DNA from: Sporichthya brevicatena
Lineage (GTDB): Bacteria; Actinomycetota; Actinomycetes; Sporichthyales; Sporichthyaceae
Direction of reading: 5' to 3'
Length of the DNA stretch: 64,000 nucleotides
Assembly (NCBI RefSeq): GCF_039525035.1
Contig: NZ_BAAAHE010000016.1
Location: 13,749 to 77,748 of the forward strand
The stretch's first letter is position 1. Each line of letters opens with the position of its first letter. The notes under the pieces are model-generated. The model worked only from the letters and a program-made list of their open reading frames with translations. It did not search any database and was not told where the DNA came from. Positions 47,452 to 57,837 of the stretch are shown here, piece after piece. The position numbers and the translations under genes were made by a program.

Positions 47452-49560
47452 ATGCCTCGACCGGACTACCCCACCGCCCGCCGCCAGGAGATCGTCGAGG
47501 ACCTTCACGGTCACTCGGTCGCCGACCCGTACCGCTGGCTGGAGGACCCCGCCGACCCCGAGACCGAAGCCTGGTCGACCGCGCAGGACGAGCTGTTCGC
47601 CGCGCACCGCGCGACCTGGCCCGGCGCGGACGGCCTGCGGGCGCGGCTGACCCAGCTGCTCGGAGCCGGCGTCGTCAGCGCCCCGGCCTGGCGCGGGGAC
47701 CGGCAGTTCTTCATGCGCCGCACCGCCGAGCAGGAGCACGCGGTGCTCGTGACCGTCGACCCCTTCGACCAAGGAGGAGGCGAGCGCATCCTGCTCGACC
47801 CGATGGAGATCGACCCGTCGGGCCTGACGACCCTCGACGCGTGGCAGCCGTCGAAGGACGGCAAGTACCTCGCCTACCAGCTCTCCGCGGGCGGGACCGA
47901 GGAGTCGGTGCTGCGGGTCATGGACGTCGCGACCGGTGAGCTCGTCGACGGCCCGATCGACCGCGGCCGCTACTCCCCTGTCGCCTGGATGCCGGACAGC
48001 AAGGCGTTCTACTACGTCCGCCGGCTCGCCCCGGACCTGGTGCCGGCCGGTGAGGAGCAGTACCACCGCCGCGTGTACCTGCACCGTGTCGGCACCGATC
48101 CCGAGACCGACGTCGAGATCTTCGGAGCGGGGCTCGACAAGCGGAACTACTACGGCGTCTCGGTCAGCCGCGACGGCCGGTGGCTGACGATCACCGCGAA
48201 CACCGGGACGGCACCACGCAACGACGTCTGGCTCGCCGACCTCTCCGCCTCGCCGCTGGAGCAGCCCGAACTCCTCGTCGTGCAGAACGGCGTCGACGCC
48301 TCGACCGGCATCGAGGTCGCGCGCGACGGCCGGCTCTACGTCTTCACCGATCTCGACGCCCGCCGCGGCCGGCTGTGCGTCACGACCCCGGACGCCCCGA
48401 CCGCGGAGCACTGGCGCGATCTGATTCCCGAGGACCCCGAGGCGGTGCTGGAGGGTTACGCGATCCTCGACGGGCCCGAGCTCGGCGAGAGCCCCGTCCT
48501 GCTGTGCGCGTGGACCCGGCACGCGGTCAGCGAGCTGACCCTCCACGACCTCGCCACCGGCGAGCGCCGCGGCGAGGTGCCGCTGCCCGGACTGGGCTCG
48601 ATCTCCGGCGTCAGTGAGCGGCCGGAGGGCGGCCACGAGGCGTGGTTCGGCTACACCGACCACACGACGCCGTCGTCGGTCTACCGCTTCGACGCCCGGA
48701 CCGGCACGACGTCGTTGTGGGCCAGCGCGCCCGGCGTCGTCGACGTCCCCGACGTCACCACCGAGCAGGTCGTCTACACCTCGCGGGACGGCACGCAGGT
48801 CCGCATGTTCGTCATGTACCGCACCGGCGAGACGCCCGACGTCGCCGGCCCGCGGCCGACCACCCTGTACGGCTACGGCGGGTTCGGCATCTCGCTGACC
48901 CCGGCGTACTCGGCCGGAATCCTCGCCTGGGTCGAGGCCGGGGGCGTCTACGCCGTCGCCAACCTCCGCGGCGGCGGCGAGGAGGGCGAGGACTGGCACC
49001 GCGCCGGGATGCTCGGCTCCAAGCAGAACGTCTTCGACGACTTCCACACCGCGGCCGAGTGGCTGGTCGAGCACGGCTGGACGACCCCGGCGCAGCTCTC
49101 GATCTCCGGCGGCTCGAACGGCGGCCTGCTCGTCGGCGCCGCCATGACGCAGCGGCCCGACCTCTACGCCGCGGTGGTCTGCTCCGCCCCGCTGCTCGAC
49201 ATGATCCGGTACGAGCTGTTCGGGCTCGGCGAGACCTGGAACGTCGAGTACGGCTCGGCGGCCGACGCCGAGCAGCTCGGCTGGCTGCTCTCGTACTCGC
49301 CGTACCACCAGGTGCGCGAGGGGGTCGCGTACCCGGCGCTGCTGCTCACGGTCTTCGACGGCGACACCCGCGTCGACACCCTGCACGCCCGCAAGTTCGC
49401 CGCGGCCCTGCAGCACGCGACCACCGGGGACGCCCCGATCCTGGTCCGCCGGGAGAAGGACGTCGGCCACGGGGCCCGGGCCCTGTCCCGCGCGATCGAG
49501 GTGAGCGTCGACGCCCTGACGTTCACCGCCGCCCACACCGGAGGGCCGACGTTCCGATGA
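47452..49560 (+). CDS. Prolyl oligopeptidase family peptidase (S9)
   Basis: 702 residues, beta-propeller plus hydrolase domain. The N-terminal repeats resemble prolyl oligopeptidase ([18 protein letters not shown]), and the C-terminal catalytic triad is [11 protein letters not shown] (Ser), [12 protein letters not shown] (Asp) and [12 protein letters not shown] (His). Cytoplasmic, as no signal is present. ATG at 47452 is preceded by GAGGG with only two bases of spacing, so TTG 47443 is an alternative. Confidence 0.9.
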   Translation: MPRPDYPTARRQEIVEDLHGHSVADPYRWLEDPADPETEAWSTAQDELFAAHRATWPGADGLRARLTQLLGAGVVSAPAWRGDRQFFMRRTAEQEHAVLVTVDPFDQGGGERILLDPMEIDPSGLTTLDAWQPSKDGKYLAYQLSAGGTEESVLRVMDVATGELVDGPIDRGRYSPVAWMPDSKAFYYVRRLAPDLVPAGEEQYHRRVYLHRVGTDPETDVEIFGAGLDKRNYYGVSVSRDGRWLTITANTGTAPRNDVWLADLSASPLEQPELLVVQNGVDASTGIEVARDGRLYVFTDLDARRGRLCVTTPDAPTAEHWRDLIPEDPEAVLEGYAILDGPELGESPVLLCAWTRHAVSELTLHDLATGERRGEVPLPGLGSISGVSERPEGGHEAWFGYTDHTTPSSVYRFDARTGTTSLWASAPGVVDVPDVTTEQVVYTSRDGTQVRMFVMYRTGETPDVAGPRPTTLYGYGGFGISLTPAYSAGILAWVEAGGVYAVANLRGGGEEGEDWHRAGMLGSKQNVFDDFHTAAEWLVEHGWTTPAQLSISGGSNGGLLVGAAMTQRPDLYAAVVCSAPLLDMIRYELFGLGETWNVEYGSAADAEQLGWLLSYSPYHQVREGVAYPALLLTVFDGDTRVDTLHARKFAAALQHATTGDAPILVRREKDVGHGARALSRAIEVSVDALTFTAAHTGGPTFR

Positions 49561-50273
49561 CTGGTGCAGCCGACCCGGGTCCGGAGCCGGCGCCGGGGCC
49601 GACCGGCGAGGGAGTGCCGTGCTTCCGCGAGGCGCGGGACTCGCTGTGCAAGAAGATCTACGACTGGACCGGGTCGGACTGGCTCGCCCAGTCCTCGGAC
49701 TGGTTGATCACGAAACCGCTGCGCATCGTCGTGATCATCGGCTTCGGCCTCGTCCTGCGCTGGCTGCTGCACCGCGCGATCGGGCGGTTCCTGAACCGGA
49801 CCCCGGTGCTGGCCGACGGCGTCGCCGAGACGGCGACGGCCAAGCGCCGCCGCCGGCAGCGTGCCGCGACGCTGGGCTCGCTGCTCGAGAGCATCACGAC
49901 CGTCGTCATCTTCGTCTTCGTCGCCCTGATGGCCCTCGACGAGCTCGACTTCAACATCGGTCCGCTGATCGCCGGCGCCGGGATCATGGGCGTCGCCGCG
50001 GGCTTCGGCGCGCAGGCAGTGGTCAAGGACTTCCTCTCGGGCATGTTCATGCTGCTGGAGGACCAGTACGGCGTCGGGGACGAGGTGGACCTCGGGGTCG
50101 TCGACCTCGACGGCACGATCGGCATCGTCGAGTCGGTGGGTCTGCGCATCACGAGCATCCGCGGCCCGGACGAGGTGCTCTGGCACGTCCGCAACGGCGA
50201 GGTCCTGCGCGTCGGCAATCGCAGCCGGCCGCGAACGCAAAGTCGCACCGAAGGCGGGTCTGCCACGACCTGA
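49557..50273 (+). CDS. MscS-type channel, C-terminally truncated paralog
   Basis: 238 residues. It has the transmembrane region and the start of the beta domain (IMGVAAGFGAQAVVKDFLSGMFMLLEDQYGVGDEV) but ends after VGNRSRPRTQSRTEGG, where the downstream paralog continues for about 130 more residues of the cytoplasmic cage. ATG at 49557 overlaps the upstream stop (ATGA). Either a shortened channel or a degenerating duplicate. Confidence 0.75.
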   Translation: MTGAADPGPEPAPGPTGEGVPCFREARDSLCKKIYDWTGSDWLAQSSDWLITKPLRIVVIIGFGLVLRWLLHRAIGRFLNRTPVLADGVAETATAKRRRRQRAATLGSLLESITTVVIFVFVALMALDELDFNIGPLIAGAGIMGVAAGFGAQAVVKDFLSGMFMLLEDQYGVGDEVDLGVVDLDGTIGIVESVGLRITSIRGPDEVLWHVRNGEVLRVGNRSRPRTQSRTEGGSATT

Positions 50274-50291
50274 CCGGGGCAGGGGTACCGC

Positions 50292-51470
50292 ATGAGTTTC
50301 TGGTCCACCCTGCCCCTCGCCCCGCCCGGAGTCGCCGACCCGGGTCCCAGCCCCGAACCGTCCTTGCTGGTCACCGACGGACGCGCCTGCTTCCAGGGCG
50401 TCGAGAGCAAGGGCACGCTCTGCCGCTGGGTCTACGACAACCTCGGGAAGAACGAGACCCTCGCGGAGTCCTCGGACTGGCTGATCGCCAAGCCGGCCAA
50501 GGTCCTGCTGATCCTGCTGGCCGCCTGGCTGATCCGGAAGCTGGTTCACCGCGCGATCGGGCGCATGTGCCGCCGGCTCGCCGACGGCGTCGCCCAGCCG
50601 AACTTCGCCCGCGGATGGCACCACCTGAGCCGCAACGGCGAGGAGGCGGAGTCCGAGGGGACGCTGGCCAGCGAACGCCGGGCGCAGCGGGCCGCGACCG
50701 TCTCCTCCGTGCTGCGCAGCATCGCGACCGGGGTGATCTACACCCTCGCGATGCTGATGGCCCTGTCCGAGATCGGGCTGAACATCGGCCCGCTGATCGC
50801 CAGCGCGGGCATCATCGGCGTCGCGCTCGGCTTCGGCGCCCAGTCCGTGGTCAAGGACTTCCTCTCCGGCATCTTCATGGTCATCGAGGACCAGTACGGC
50901 GTCGGCGACGTCACCGACCTCGGCGACGCCAGCGGGACGGTCGAGTCGATCGGCCTGCGCGTCACCCGGCTGCGGGACGTCAACGGCACCGTCTGGTACG
51001 TCCGCAACGGCGAGATCCTCCGCGTCGGCAACAAGAGTCAGGGCTGGGCGCGGGCGGTCGTCGACGTCGACGTCGCGTACGACGAGGACGTCTCACGGGT
51101 CCGTGAGCTGCTGCTGCGCACCGCCAACGAGGTGTTCTCGAAGCCGGAGAACGCCGCGATCGCCATGGACAAGCCCGAGGTGTGGGGTGTCGAGGCCCTG
51201 TCCGCCGACTCGGTCGTCGTCCGCCTGGTCGTGAAGACCGTCCCGCTCCAGCAGTGGAAGGCCGCCCGCCTGCTCCGCGAGGCCATCAAGGCGTCGTTCG
51301 ACGAGGCCGGCGTCGAGATCCCGTTCCCGCAGCGCACGGTGTGGGTCCGGTCCGAGGGCGACGGCAGCGAGACGCAGGTCGAGGCCGTGCAGGTCGGTGT
51401 GCCGTCCAGCACATCCAGCCGTCGGGAGGGACCGCCCGCACCCCGCTCGGGCGGTACTGGGGAAAACTAG
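50292..51470 (+). CDS. MscS-type mechanosensitive channel
   Basis: 392 residues of the MscS small-conductance family: transmembrane helices around KVLLILLAAWLIRKLVHRAI and GVIYTLAMLMALSEIGLNIG, pore helix GVALGFGAQSVVKDFLSG and the cytoplasmic beta and alpha/beta cage (VDVDVAYDEDVSRV to QRTVWVRS). It releases solutes on hypo-osmotic shock. Tandem with the truncated paralog upstream. ATG at 50292. Confidence 0.88.
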   Translation: MSFWSTLPLAPPGVADPGPSPEPSLLVTDGRACFQGVESKGTLCRWVYDNLGKNETLAESSDWLIAKPAKVLLILLAAWLIRKLVHRAIGRMCRRLADGVAQPNFARGWHHLSRNGEEAESEGTLASERRAQRAATVSSVLRSIATGVIYTLAMLMALSEIGLNIGPLIASAGIIGVALGFGAQSVVKDFLSGIFMVIEDQYGVGDVTDLGDASGTVESIGLRVTRLRDVNGTVWYVRNGEILRVGNKSQGWARAVVDVDVAYDEDVSRVRELLLRTANEVFSKPENAAIAMDKPEVWGVEALSADSVVVRLVVKTVPLQQWKAARLLREAIKASFDEAGVEIPFPQRTVWVRSEGDGSETQVEAVQVGVPSSTSSRREGPPAPRSGGTGEN

Positions 51471-51475
51471 GGGGC

Positions 51476-51871
51476 ATGACCTTCGACCGCCCGCCCGCCG
51501 ACTTCTTCGACCGCGTCGGCGGCGAGCAGTTCTTCGTCGACCTCGTCGCTGAGTTCTACCGGGGCGTCGCGGAGGACACCGAGCTGCGGGCGCTGTACCC
51601 GGAGTACCCCGACCTCGCCCCCGCCGAGGAGCGGCTGCGGCTGTTCCTCATGCAGTACTGGGGCGGGCCGGGGACCTACTCCCAGCAGCGCGGCCACCCG
51701 CGCCTGCGCATGCGGCACGCCCCGTACGTGGTCAACCTCGACATGCGCGACCGCTGGCTGCGCCACATGCGCGCCGCCCTCGACAAGCTCCAGCCCGAGC
51801 CGGAGCTCGAGAGCTGGCTGTGGCGCTACTTCGAGATGGCCGCCGACTCGATGCGGAACGTCGAGGGCTAG
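51476..51871 (+). CDS. glbO: Truncated hemoglobin (group II-like)
   Basis: 131 residues of the 2-over-2 globin fold with FFDRVGGEQFFVDLV at the N-terminus, QYWGGPGTYSQQRGHPRLRMRHAPYVV (E-F-helix region with proximal His) and WLRHMRAALD; tryptophan at the G8 position marks the TrHbO/GlbO class. It binds oxygen or nitric oxide in the cytoplasm. ATG at 51476 lies five bases after the mscS stop, with GGGGG just upstream. Homologs in mycobacteria and streptomycetes often sit near thioesterases. Confidence 0.88.
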   Translation: MTFDRPPADFFDRVGGEQFFVDLVAEFYRGVAEDTELRALYPEYPDLAPAEERLRLFLMQYWGGPGTYSQQRGHPRLRMRHAPYVVNLDMRDRWLRHMRAALDKLQPEPELESWLWRYFEMAADSMRNVEG

Positions 51872-51886
51872 TCGAGGTCCGGCCCG

Positions 51887-52324
51887 TCAGTCCGGGTCCG
51901 GGACGAGGAAGTGGCTCAGCGCCGTGCGCTCCTCCTCGGAGACGCGGCGCGGGAAGTCCTCCTCGAGGTCGTAGGGCACCAGGACCGTCAGGCCGGTGCA
52001 GTACGGGCCGAGGCCGTCGTCGACGGGCTCGTGCACCTCGCTGCGCAGCGTGATCCGGGCCGGCGACATCGCGCTGACCCACGTCGTCACCGCGATCGGG
52101 GCCGGCCGGAACGTGAGCTGGCGCAGGTAGTTCACCTTGAGCCGGGCCACGACGAAGGTGCCGTGCCGCGCGTGGGCGGACGCCCGCACTCCGGCAGCTG
52201 CGAGCAGCTCGGCCCGGGCCTCCTGCAGGTACGCGGCGTAGGCGACGTTGTTGACGTGCTGGTAGGCGTCCTGGTCGCCCCAGCGCACCTCGATCTCGGT
52301 GCGGTGCTTCCGGCCCGTGCTCAC
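51887..52324 (-). CDS. 4HBT-type acyl-CoA thioesterase (second of pair)
   Basis: 145 residues of the hotdog-fold 4-hydroxybenzoyl-CoA thioesterase type: VRWGDQDAYQHVNNVAYAAYL with the catalytic Asp, then VNYLRQLTF. GTG at 52324 overlaps the upstream thioesterase stop (GTGA). Two similar enzymes in tandem suggest different chain-length ranges; the substrate is unknown. Confidence 0.85.
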   Translation of the reverse strand: MSTGRKHRTEIEVRWGDQDAYQHVNNVAYAAYLQEARAELLAAAGVRASAHARHGTFVVARLKVNYLRQLTFRPAPIAVTTWVSAMSPARITLRSEVHEPVDDGLGPYCTGLTVLVPYDLEEDFPRRVSEEERTALSHFLVPDPD

Positions 52325-52818
52325 TGCGGCCCCCGTCGTCCGCCGGGCTGCGGCACCGGCAGCGCGGCGTCCTCGTAGCTCTGCAGCATCTCGATCTCCC
52401 GGGGCCGCAGGGGGCGAGAGCGCTGCGCCTCCCGGTCCACCGCGACCATGACGGACGTGCAGGCCGCGAACGGCTTCGCGTCCGGGCCGTGCTCCCCCAC
52501 GGGGACGATCCGGTGCGCGACGTCGAAGGACGAGCTCCCGATGCGCGTCACCCAGGACTGCACGTCCACCGCGCGGGCGTCGCGGTAGACCACCGGCCGC
52601 TTGAACTCCATGTCGACCGACAACAGGACGAAGCCGTCGGTCGGCAGCGCCTCGGGGTCCGGGGTCCGCGCGCGCTGCTCGGCCTCCGCGGAACCCTCGA
52701 ACCCGAGCATCTGGATCCGCGCCTGCTCGCAGTACCGGAAGTACAGCGTGTTGTTCACGTGCCGGTAGGCGTCCATGTCCACCCACCGGATCTGCACGGT
52801 GACCAGGTGTGCCGGCAA
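52321..52818 (-). CDS. 4HBT-type acyl-CoA thioesterase (first of pair)
   Basis: 165 residues of the same hotdog thioesterase type: IRWVDMDAYRHVNNTLYFRYCEQAR carries the catalytic Asp. TTG at 52818, preceded by GAGGTCGGGGAG, is the chosen start; the ABC-F gene ends 11 bases before it. GTG at 52797 is a shorter alternative. Likely an acyl-CoA hydrolase. Confidence 0.82.
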   Translation of the reverse strand: MPAHLVTVQIRWVDMDAYRHVNNTLYFRYCEQARIQMLGFEGSAEAEQRARTPDPEALPTDGFVLLSVDMEFKRPVVYRDARAVDVQSWVTRIGSSSFDVAHRIVPVGEHGPDAKPFAACTSVMVAVDREAQRSRPLRPREIEMLQSYEDAALPVPQPGGRRGPQ

Positions 52819-52828
52819 CTCCCCGACC

Positions 52829-54493
<1,665 letters not shown>

Positions 54494-54503
54494 GCCCGGC
54501 ACT

Positions 54504-54941
54504 TTATGCCGCGGGCTCGCTCTGCGTTTGCGCGCCCTCCAGGGCCGTGACCGGCGTCTCTTCGCGCTCCTCCGCCCACGCCGGACGCACCGGCGGCTGC
54601 TGGAGGTAGGCCTTGCGGATCTTGAGGTCGAAACCGACGTGCTGGGCGTTGATCTGCACCGTCCGGCCGCGGGCGCGATCGGTCTCCCAGTCCCGGATCT
54701 CGAGCTTCCCCTGGACGATGACCGGGTCACCACGGCGCACGCACTCCAGGACGTGACGGCCGAGCTTGTCCCAGCAGACGACGTCGAAGTAGTTGGTCAC
54801 CCCGTCGCGCCAGATCCCGTCGTCCCCTTTCCAGGACGAGGTGCTCGCGAGCCGGAACTTCACGGGCGCGGTGTCCGATCGCTGTGACGGGTCGTCGGCC
54901 GCCACCACGCCGCACACGGTCACCCACGTCTGGCTGGACAT
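54504..54941 (-). CDS. ssb: Single-stranded DNA-binding protein
   Basis: 145 residues with an OB-fold: WVTVCGVVAADDP, FRLASTSSWKGDDG, NYFDVVCWDKLGRHV and GDPVIVQGKLEIRDWE. The C-terminus ends in SEPAA, without the acidic DDDIPF-type tip of the main SSB, so this is probably a second SSB paralog. ATG at 54941 has GGAGGAGCAGGAC just upstream. It lies ten bases before ettA. Confidence 0.85.
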   Translation of the reverse strand: MSSQTWVTVCGVVAADDPSQRSDTAPVKFRLASTSSWKGDDGIWRDGVTNYFDVVCWDKLGRHVLECVRRGDPVIVQGKLEIRDWETDRARGRTVQINAQHVGFDLKIRKAYLQQPPVRPAWAEEREETPVTALEGAQTQSEPAA

Positions 54942-55118
54942 GTCCTGCTCCTCCCCGGCGACCGGACTCTCCGACCGCCCGGGGCAAGCCTGCGCCCTCG
55001 CGCGGACCCCGATGTCGCCGTCTGTGGACAACGTCGGGGGTGTGCGCGTTGTGGAAAACCGCGGGAGATCAGCGAGAGCGACGCTCGTGCTGCGTATCCT
55101 CGAGCGTCATTCGCGAAG

Positions 55119-55191
55119 GCCCCCGTAGCTCAGCGGATAGAGCAGCGGATTTCTACTCCGCGTGCCGGGAGTTCGAATCTCTCCGGGGGCG
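55119..55191 (+). tRNA. tRNA-Arg (anticodon TCT)
   Basis: Cloverleaf: acceptor GCCCCCG pairs with CGGGGGC, D-arm GCTC/GAGC, anticodon stem GCGGA/TCCGC around loop TTTCTAC (anticodon TCT, arginine), T-arm with TTCGAAT. CCA is not encoded. The 177 bases upstream (54942-55118) hold the ssb 5' region and a likely promoter; a TATCCT hexamer at about 55095 may be the -10. Confidence 0.95.
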
Positions 55192-55215
55192 CCGGTTTCC
55201 TGCGGCGGTCGACCG

Positions 55216-55599
55216 TCAGTCGAGCTGCAGCAGGACCTCGCCGTCGCGCACGATGGCCGGGACGGTGTCGAGGCCCTTCGGCTTGCGGCCGAGGGCGAGC
55301 GCGCCGCGCGACCACTTCGGCAGGGAGCGGCCGGCGAAGCCGCCCACCCAGTCGCGGTTCTCGCCGGAGCAGACGTCGAAGCGCGAGTTGTGCCACGCGC
55401 ACTGCACGACGCCGTCGTCGTAGGTGAGTCCACCCGGGCCCTTGGTCAGGGAGAAGCCGAGGTGCGGGCACCGGTTCACCACCGCACACACCGACTCCCC
55501 GGTGCGGGCGACGAGCACCTTCTTCCCCCCGACCTCGACGGGCGTCAGGCTCCCGTTGGCGAACTCGTCGAGCTTTCCGGCCGAGACTTCCGCAGCCAT
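55216..55599 (-). CDS. Rieske [2Fe-2S] protein
   Basis: 127 residues with a Rieske cluster site: CPHLGFSLTKG and CAWHNSRFDVCSG (C-x-H ... C-x2-H). Like the small subunits of assimilatory nitrite reductase or a soluble dioxygenase ferredoxin, it acts as an electron carrier; no partner gene is adjacent. ATG at 55599 with GGAGG about six bases upstream. Confidence 0.88.
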   Translation of the reverse strand: MAAEVSAGKLDEFANGSLTPVEVGGKKVLVARTGESVCAVVNRCPHLGFSLTKGPGGLTYDDGVVQCAWHNSRFDVCSGENRDWVGGFAGRSLPKWSRGALALGRKPKGLDTVPAIVRDGEVLLQLD

Positions 55600-55726
55600 G
55601 TCAGACCTCCGGGGCGTTCGCGCCGCCGTCGGGCACGGCCGCGGCGTTCCCCGCCTCAGAGCAAAGCGCAAACGGGCGAATGGTTGATAGCCCCACAAAG
55701 GCCATAGTTCGTATCCTGTGGCCCTC

Positions 55727-56560
55727 ATGGGTCGGCACAGCGCGCCGGCCGGTGCGCGTCCGCTCGAACGCGCGACGACGTCCCGGTCGGCTTCTTCACA
55801 CCGCGCCGCGGGACGCCGCCGCCTGGACACGGCCCCAAGCGCCCCACCCGCCCCGGAGCCCTCTCCCGTTGCGTTCGAGCCCGTGGCGGTCGAGCCCGTC
55901 GTGGTGGAGCCCGTGGCGGTCGAGCCCGTTGCGGTCGAGCCGGAACCCCCGACGCTCCCCGTTCCGCCGCCGCTGCCGACCCCGGCCTCGATGCGGGAGG
56001 CCGGGATCGAGCCACCCCGCCTCGCCCCGGTCCGCGGCCGGCACGCCCGTCCTGCCCCCGAGCCGGAGCCGACGCCACCCCCGCGGCCCACTCCGAAGCC
56101 CCAGCCGGTCCGTGTCACGGCGCCGCCGGCCCCCAAGCCGGCACCGGCACCTGCGCCGGCTCCCGCTCCCGCGCCGGCCCCAGCTCCCGCACCGGCCCCG
56201 CCGCCCGGTCGGGTCGCGACCCTGGAACGGCCGACCGCTCCACGTCCCGCCCCGGCGGCGCCAGCGGCTGCGGCGGCGCCGGCGGCGGTTGCGGAAGCAC
56301 CGGTCCCGGCGCGACCCAGCCTGGCGAAGCGGGTCGCGGCGCTGCCCCGGGCGCTGCTGGAGACCGTCGCCTGGGGCGGGTTCGCCGCGGTCGTGGCGCT
56401 CGTGGTGATCGCGCTCAGCGACGTCAGCGTCGGGACCGCCGCGCTGTGGGCGGGAGCGCTCAGCGGGATCGTCGTGCTGGCCGTCGCGGTGATGGCCCTG
56501 ACGGGCACCCACCTGGACGACCTCGGTTCACCAGGGAGAACGTCGGAGTCCCACGACTAG
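55727..56560 (+). CDS. Proline-rich membrane protein with tandem repeats
   Basis: 277 residues: a basic N-terminus, a VEPV-type repeat array (five Pro-Val-Ala-Val-Glu units, coded at about 55879-55945), a Pro/Glu-rich segment, a run of Ala-Pro repeats (about 56130-56200) and two C-terminal transmembrane helices ([40 protein letters not shown]). The N-terminal part is probably cytoplasmic. No family recognised; function unknown. ATG at 55727 follows GTG 55718, which is the alternative. Confidence 0.6.
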   Translation: MGRHSAPAGARPLERATTSRSASSHRAAGRRRLDTAPSAPPAPEPSPVAFEPVAVEPVVVEPVAVEPVAVEPEPPTLPVPPPLPTPASMREAGIEPPRLAPVRGRHARPAPEPEPTPPPRPTPKPQPVRVTAPPAPKPAPAPAPAPAPAPAPAPAPAPPPGRVATLERPTAPRPAPAAPAAAAAPAAVAEAPVPARPSLAKRVAALPRALLETVAWGGFAAVVALVVIALSDVSVGTAALWAGALSGIVVLAVAVMALTGTHLDDLGSPGRTSESHD

Positions 56561-56570
56561 GGTGGGTCGA

Positions 56571-57197
56571 ATGAATGACCGCCTGGTGTGGATCGACTGC
56601 GAGATGACGGGGCTCAGCCTCGAACAGGATGCGTTGATCGAAGTGGCGGTCCTCGTCACCGACTCCGAGCTGAACATCCTCGGGGACGGCGTCGACGTCG
56701 TCATCAAGCCGCCGGACGCGGCGCTGGAGACCATGCCGGACGTCGTCCGCAACATGCACACCTCCTCGGGCCTGCTGAACGAGTTGCCGGGCGGCAAGAC
56801 GCTGGCGGAGGCCGAGGAGATGGTCCTCGCCTACATCCGCGAGTGGGTGCCCGAGCCCAACAAGTCGCCGCTGGCGGGCAACAGCGTCGCCACCGACCGC
56901 GGGTTCCTCGCGCGGGACATGGAGAAGGTCGAGAAGTATCTGCACTACCGGATCGTCGACGTCTCCTCGATCAAGGAGCTCGCCCGGCGCTGGTACCCGC
57001 GCGCGTACTTCAACGCGCCGGCGAAAACCGGCAACCACCGGGCGCTGGCCGACATCCGGGAGAGCATCGCCGAGCTCCGGTACTACCGGGAGGCCGTCTT
57101 CGTCCCCGACCCCGGGCCCGACACCGCCACCGCGAAGGCGATCGCCGCGAAGTACGCCTCACCCCCGGCCCCGGCTCCCGAGCAGCCGACCGCATAA
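56571..57197 (+). CDS. orn: Oligoribonuclease
   Basis: 208 residues of the DEDDh exonuclease family: [10 protein letters not shown] (first D-E), VVRNMH (linker), [13 protein letters not shown] (third D) and [18 protein letters not shown] (D...H). It degrades two- to five-nucleotide RNAs in the cytoplasm. ATG at 56571. It sits directly before tRNA-His, the order found in many actinobacteria. Confidence 0.95.
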   Translation: MNDRLVWIDCEMTGLSLEQDALIEVAVLVTDSELNILGDGVDVVIKPPDAALETMPDVVRNMHTSSGLLNELPGGKTLAEAEEMVLAYIREWVPEPNKSPLAGNSVATDRGFLARDMEKVEKYLHYRIVDVSSIKELARRWYPRAYFNAPAKTGNHRALADIRESIAELRYYREAVFVPDPGPDTATAKAIAAKYASPPAPAPEQPTA

Positions 57198-57255
57198 CCG
57201 GTCACGAGCGCCGTCGCGGCATGGGTAGACTCTGCTGGCCGCTGCGGCGGTCATG

Positions 57256-57331
57256 GTGGGCGTAGCTCAGCTGGTAGAGCACCGGGTTGTGGTCCCGGTG
57301 GCCGCGGGTTCAAGTCCCGTCGCTCACCCCA
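57256..57331 (+). tRNA. tRNA-His (anticodon GTG)
   Basis: Cloverleaf: acceptor GTGGGCG/CGCTCAC, D-arm GCTC/GAGC, anticodon stem CCGGG/CCCGG with loop TTGTGGT (anticodon GTG, histidine), T-arm GCGGG/CCCGT with TTCAAGT. Discriminator C328 pairs with the G at 57255 (G-1:C73, the histidine identity pair). CCA is encoded. Confidence 0.96.
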
Positions 57332-57342
57332 GACGGAAGCGC

Positions 57343-57378
57343 TGAGGCGGGTGGGAGCAGAAGCTCTCACCCGCCTCA
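57343..57378 (+). terminator. Stem-loop after tRNA-His
   Basis: 16-bp stem (57343-57358 and 57363-57378, one G-T pair) with a four-base loop, starting 12 bases beyond the tRNA. No U-run follows. Probably ends tRNA-His transcription. Confidence 0.65.
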
Positions 57379-57496
57379 CGCATTTCCGGGCGCCTCACGC
57401 GTTCAGCCGCGTCTGCGACACGCCGTGTCGCGATGTGATTGCTTTCCACCCGTTCGGGCGCTACGGATTCGGCCGGTGTCGACCGATTTGTATGAC

Positions 57497-57753
<257 letters not shown>

Positions 57754-57758
57754 GCGGG

Positions 57759-57792
57759 AACCGCAGGCCTGAGGCCTGCGGTTTCTTCGTTT
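57759..57792 (+). terminator. Rho-independent terminator after tRNA-Lys
   Basis: 11-bp stem (AACCGCAGGCC at 57759-57769 with 57773-57783) around TGA, followed by TTCTTCGTTT. It lies six bases after the tRNA CCA. Confidence 0.85.
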
Positions 57793-57837
57793 CCGGGCCG
57801 GCCCCGCACCGGGGCGACCTTGTCCGCCCCGGGAGCC

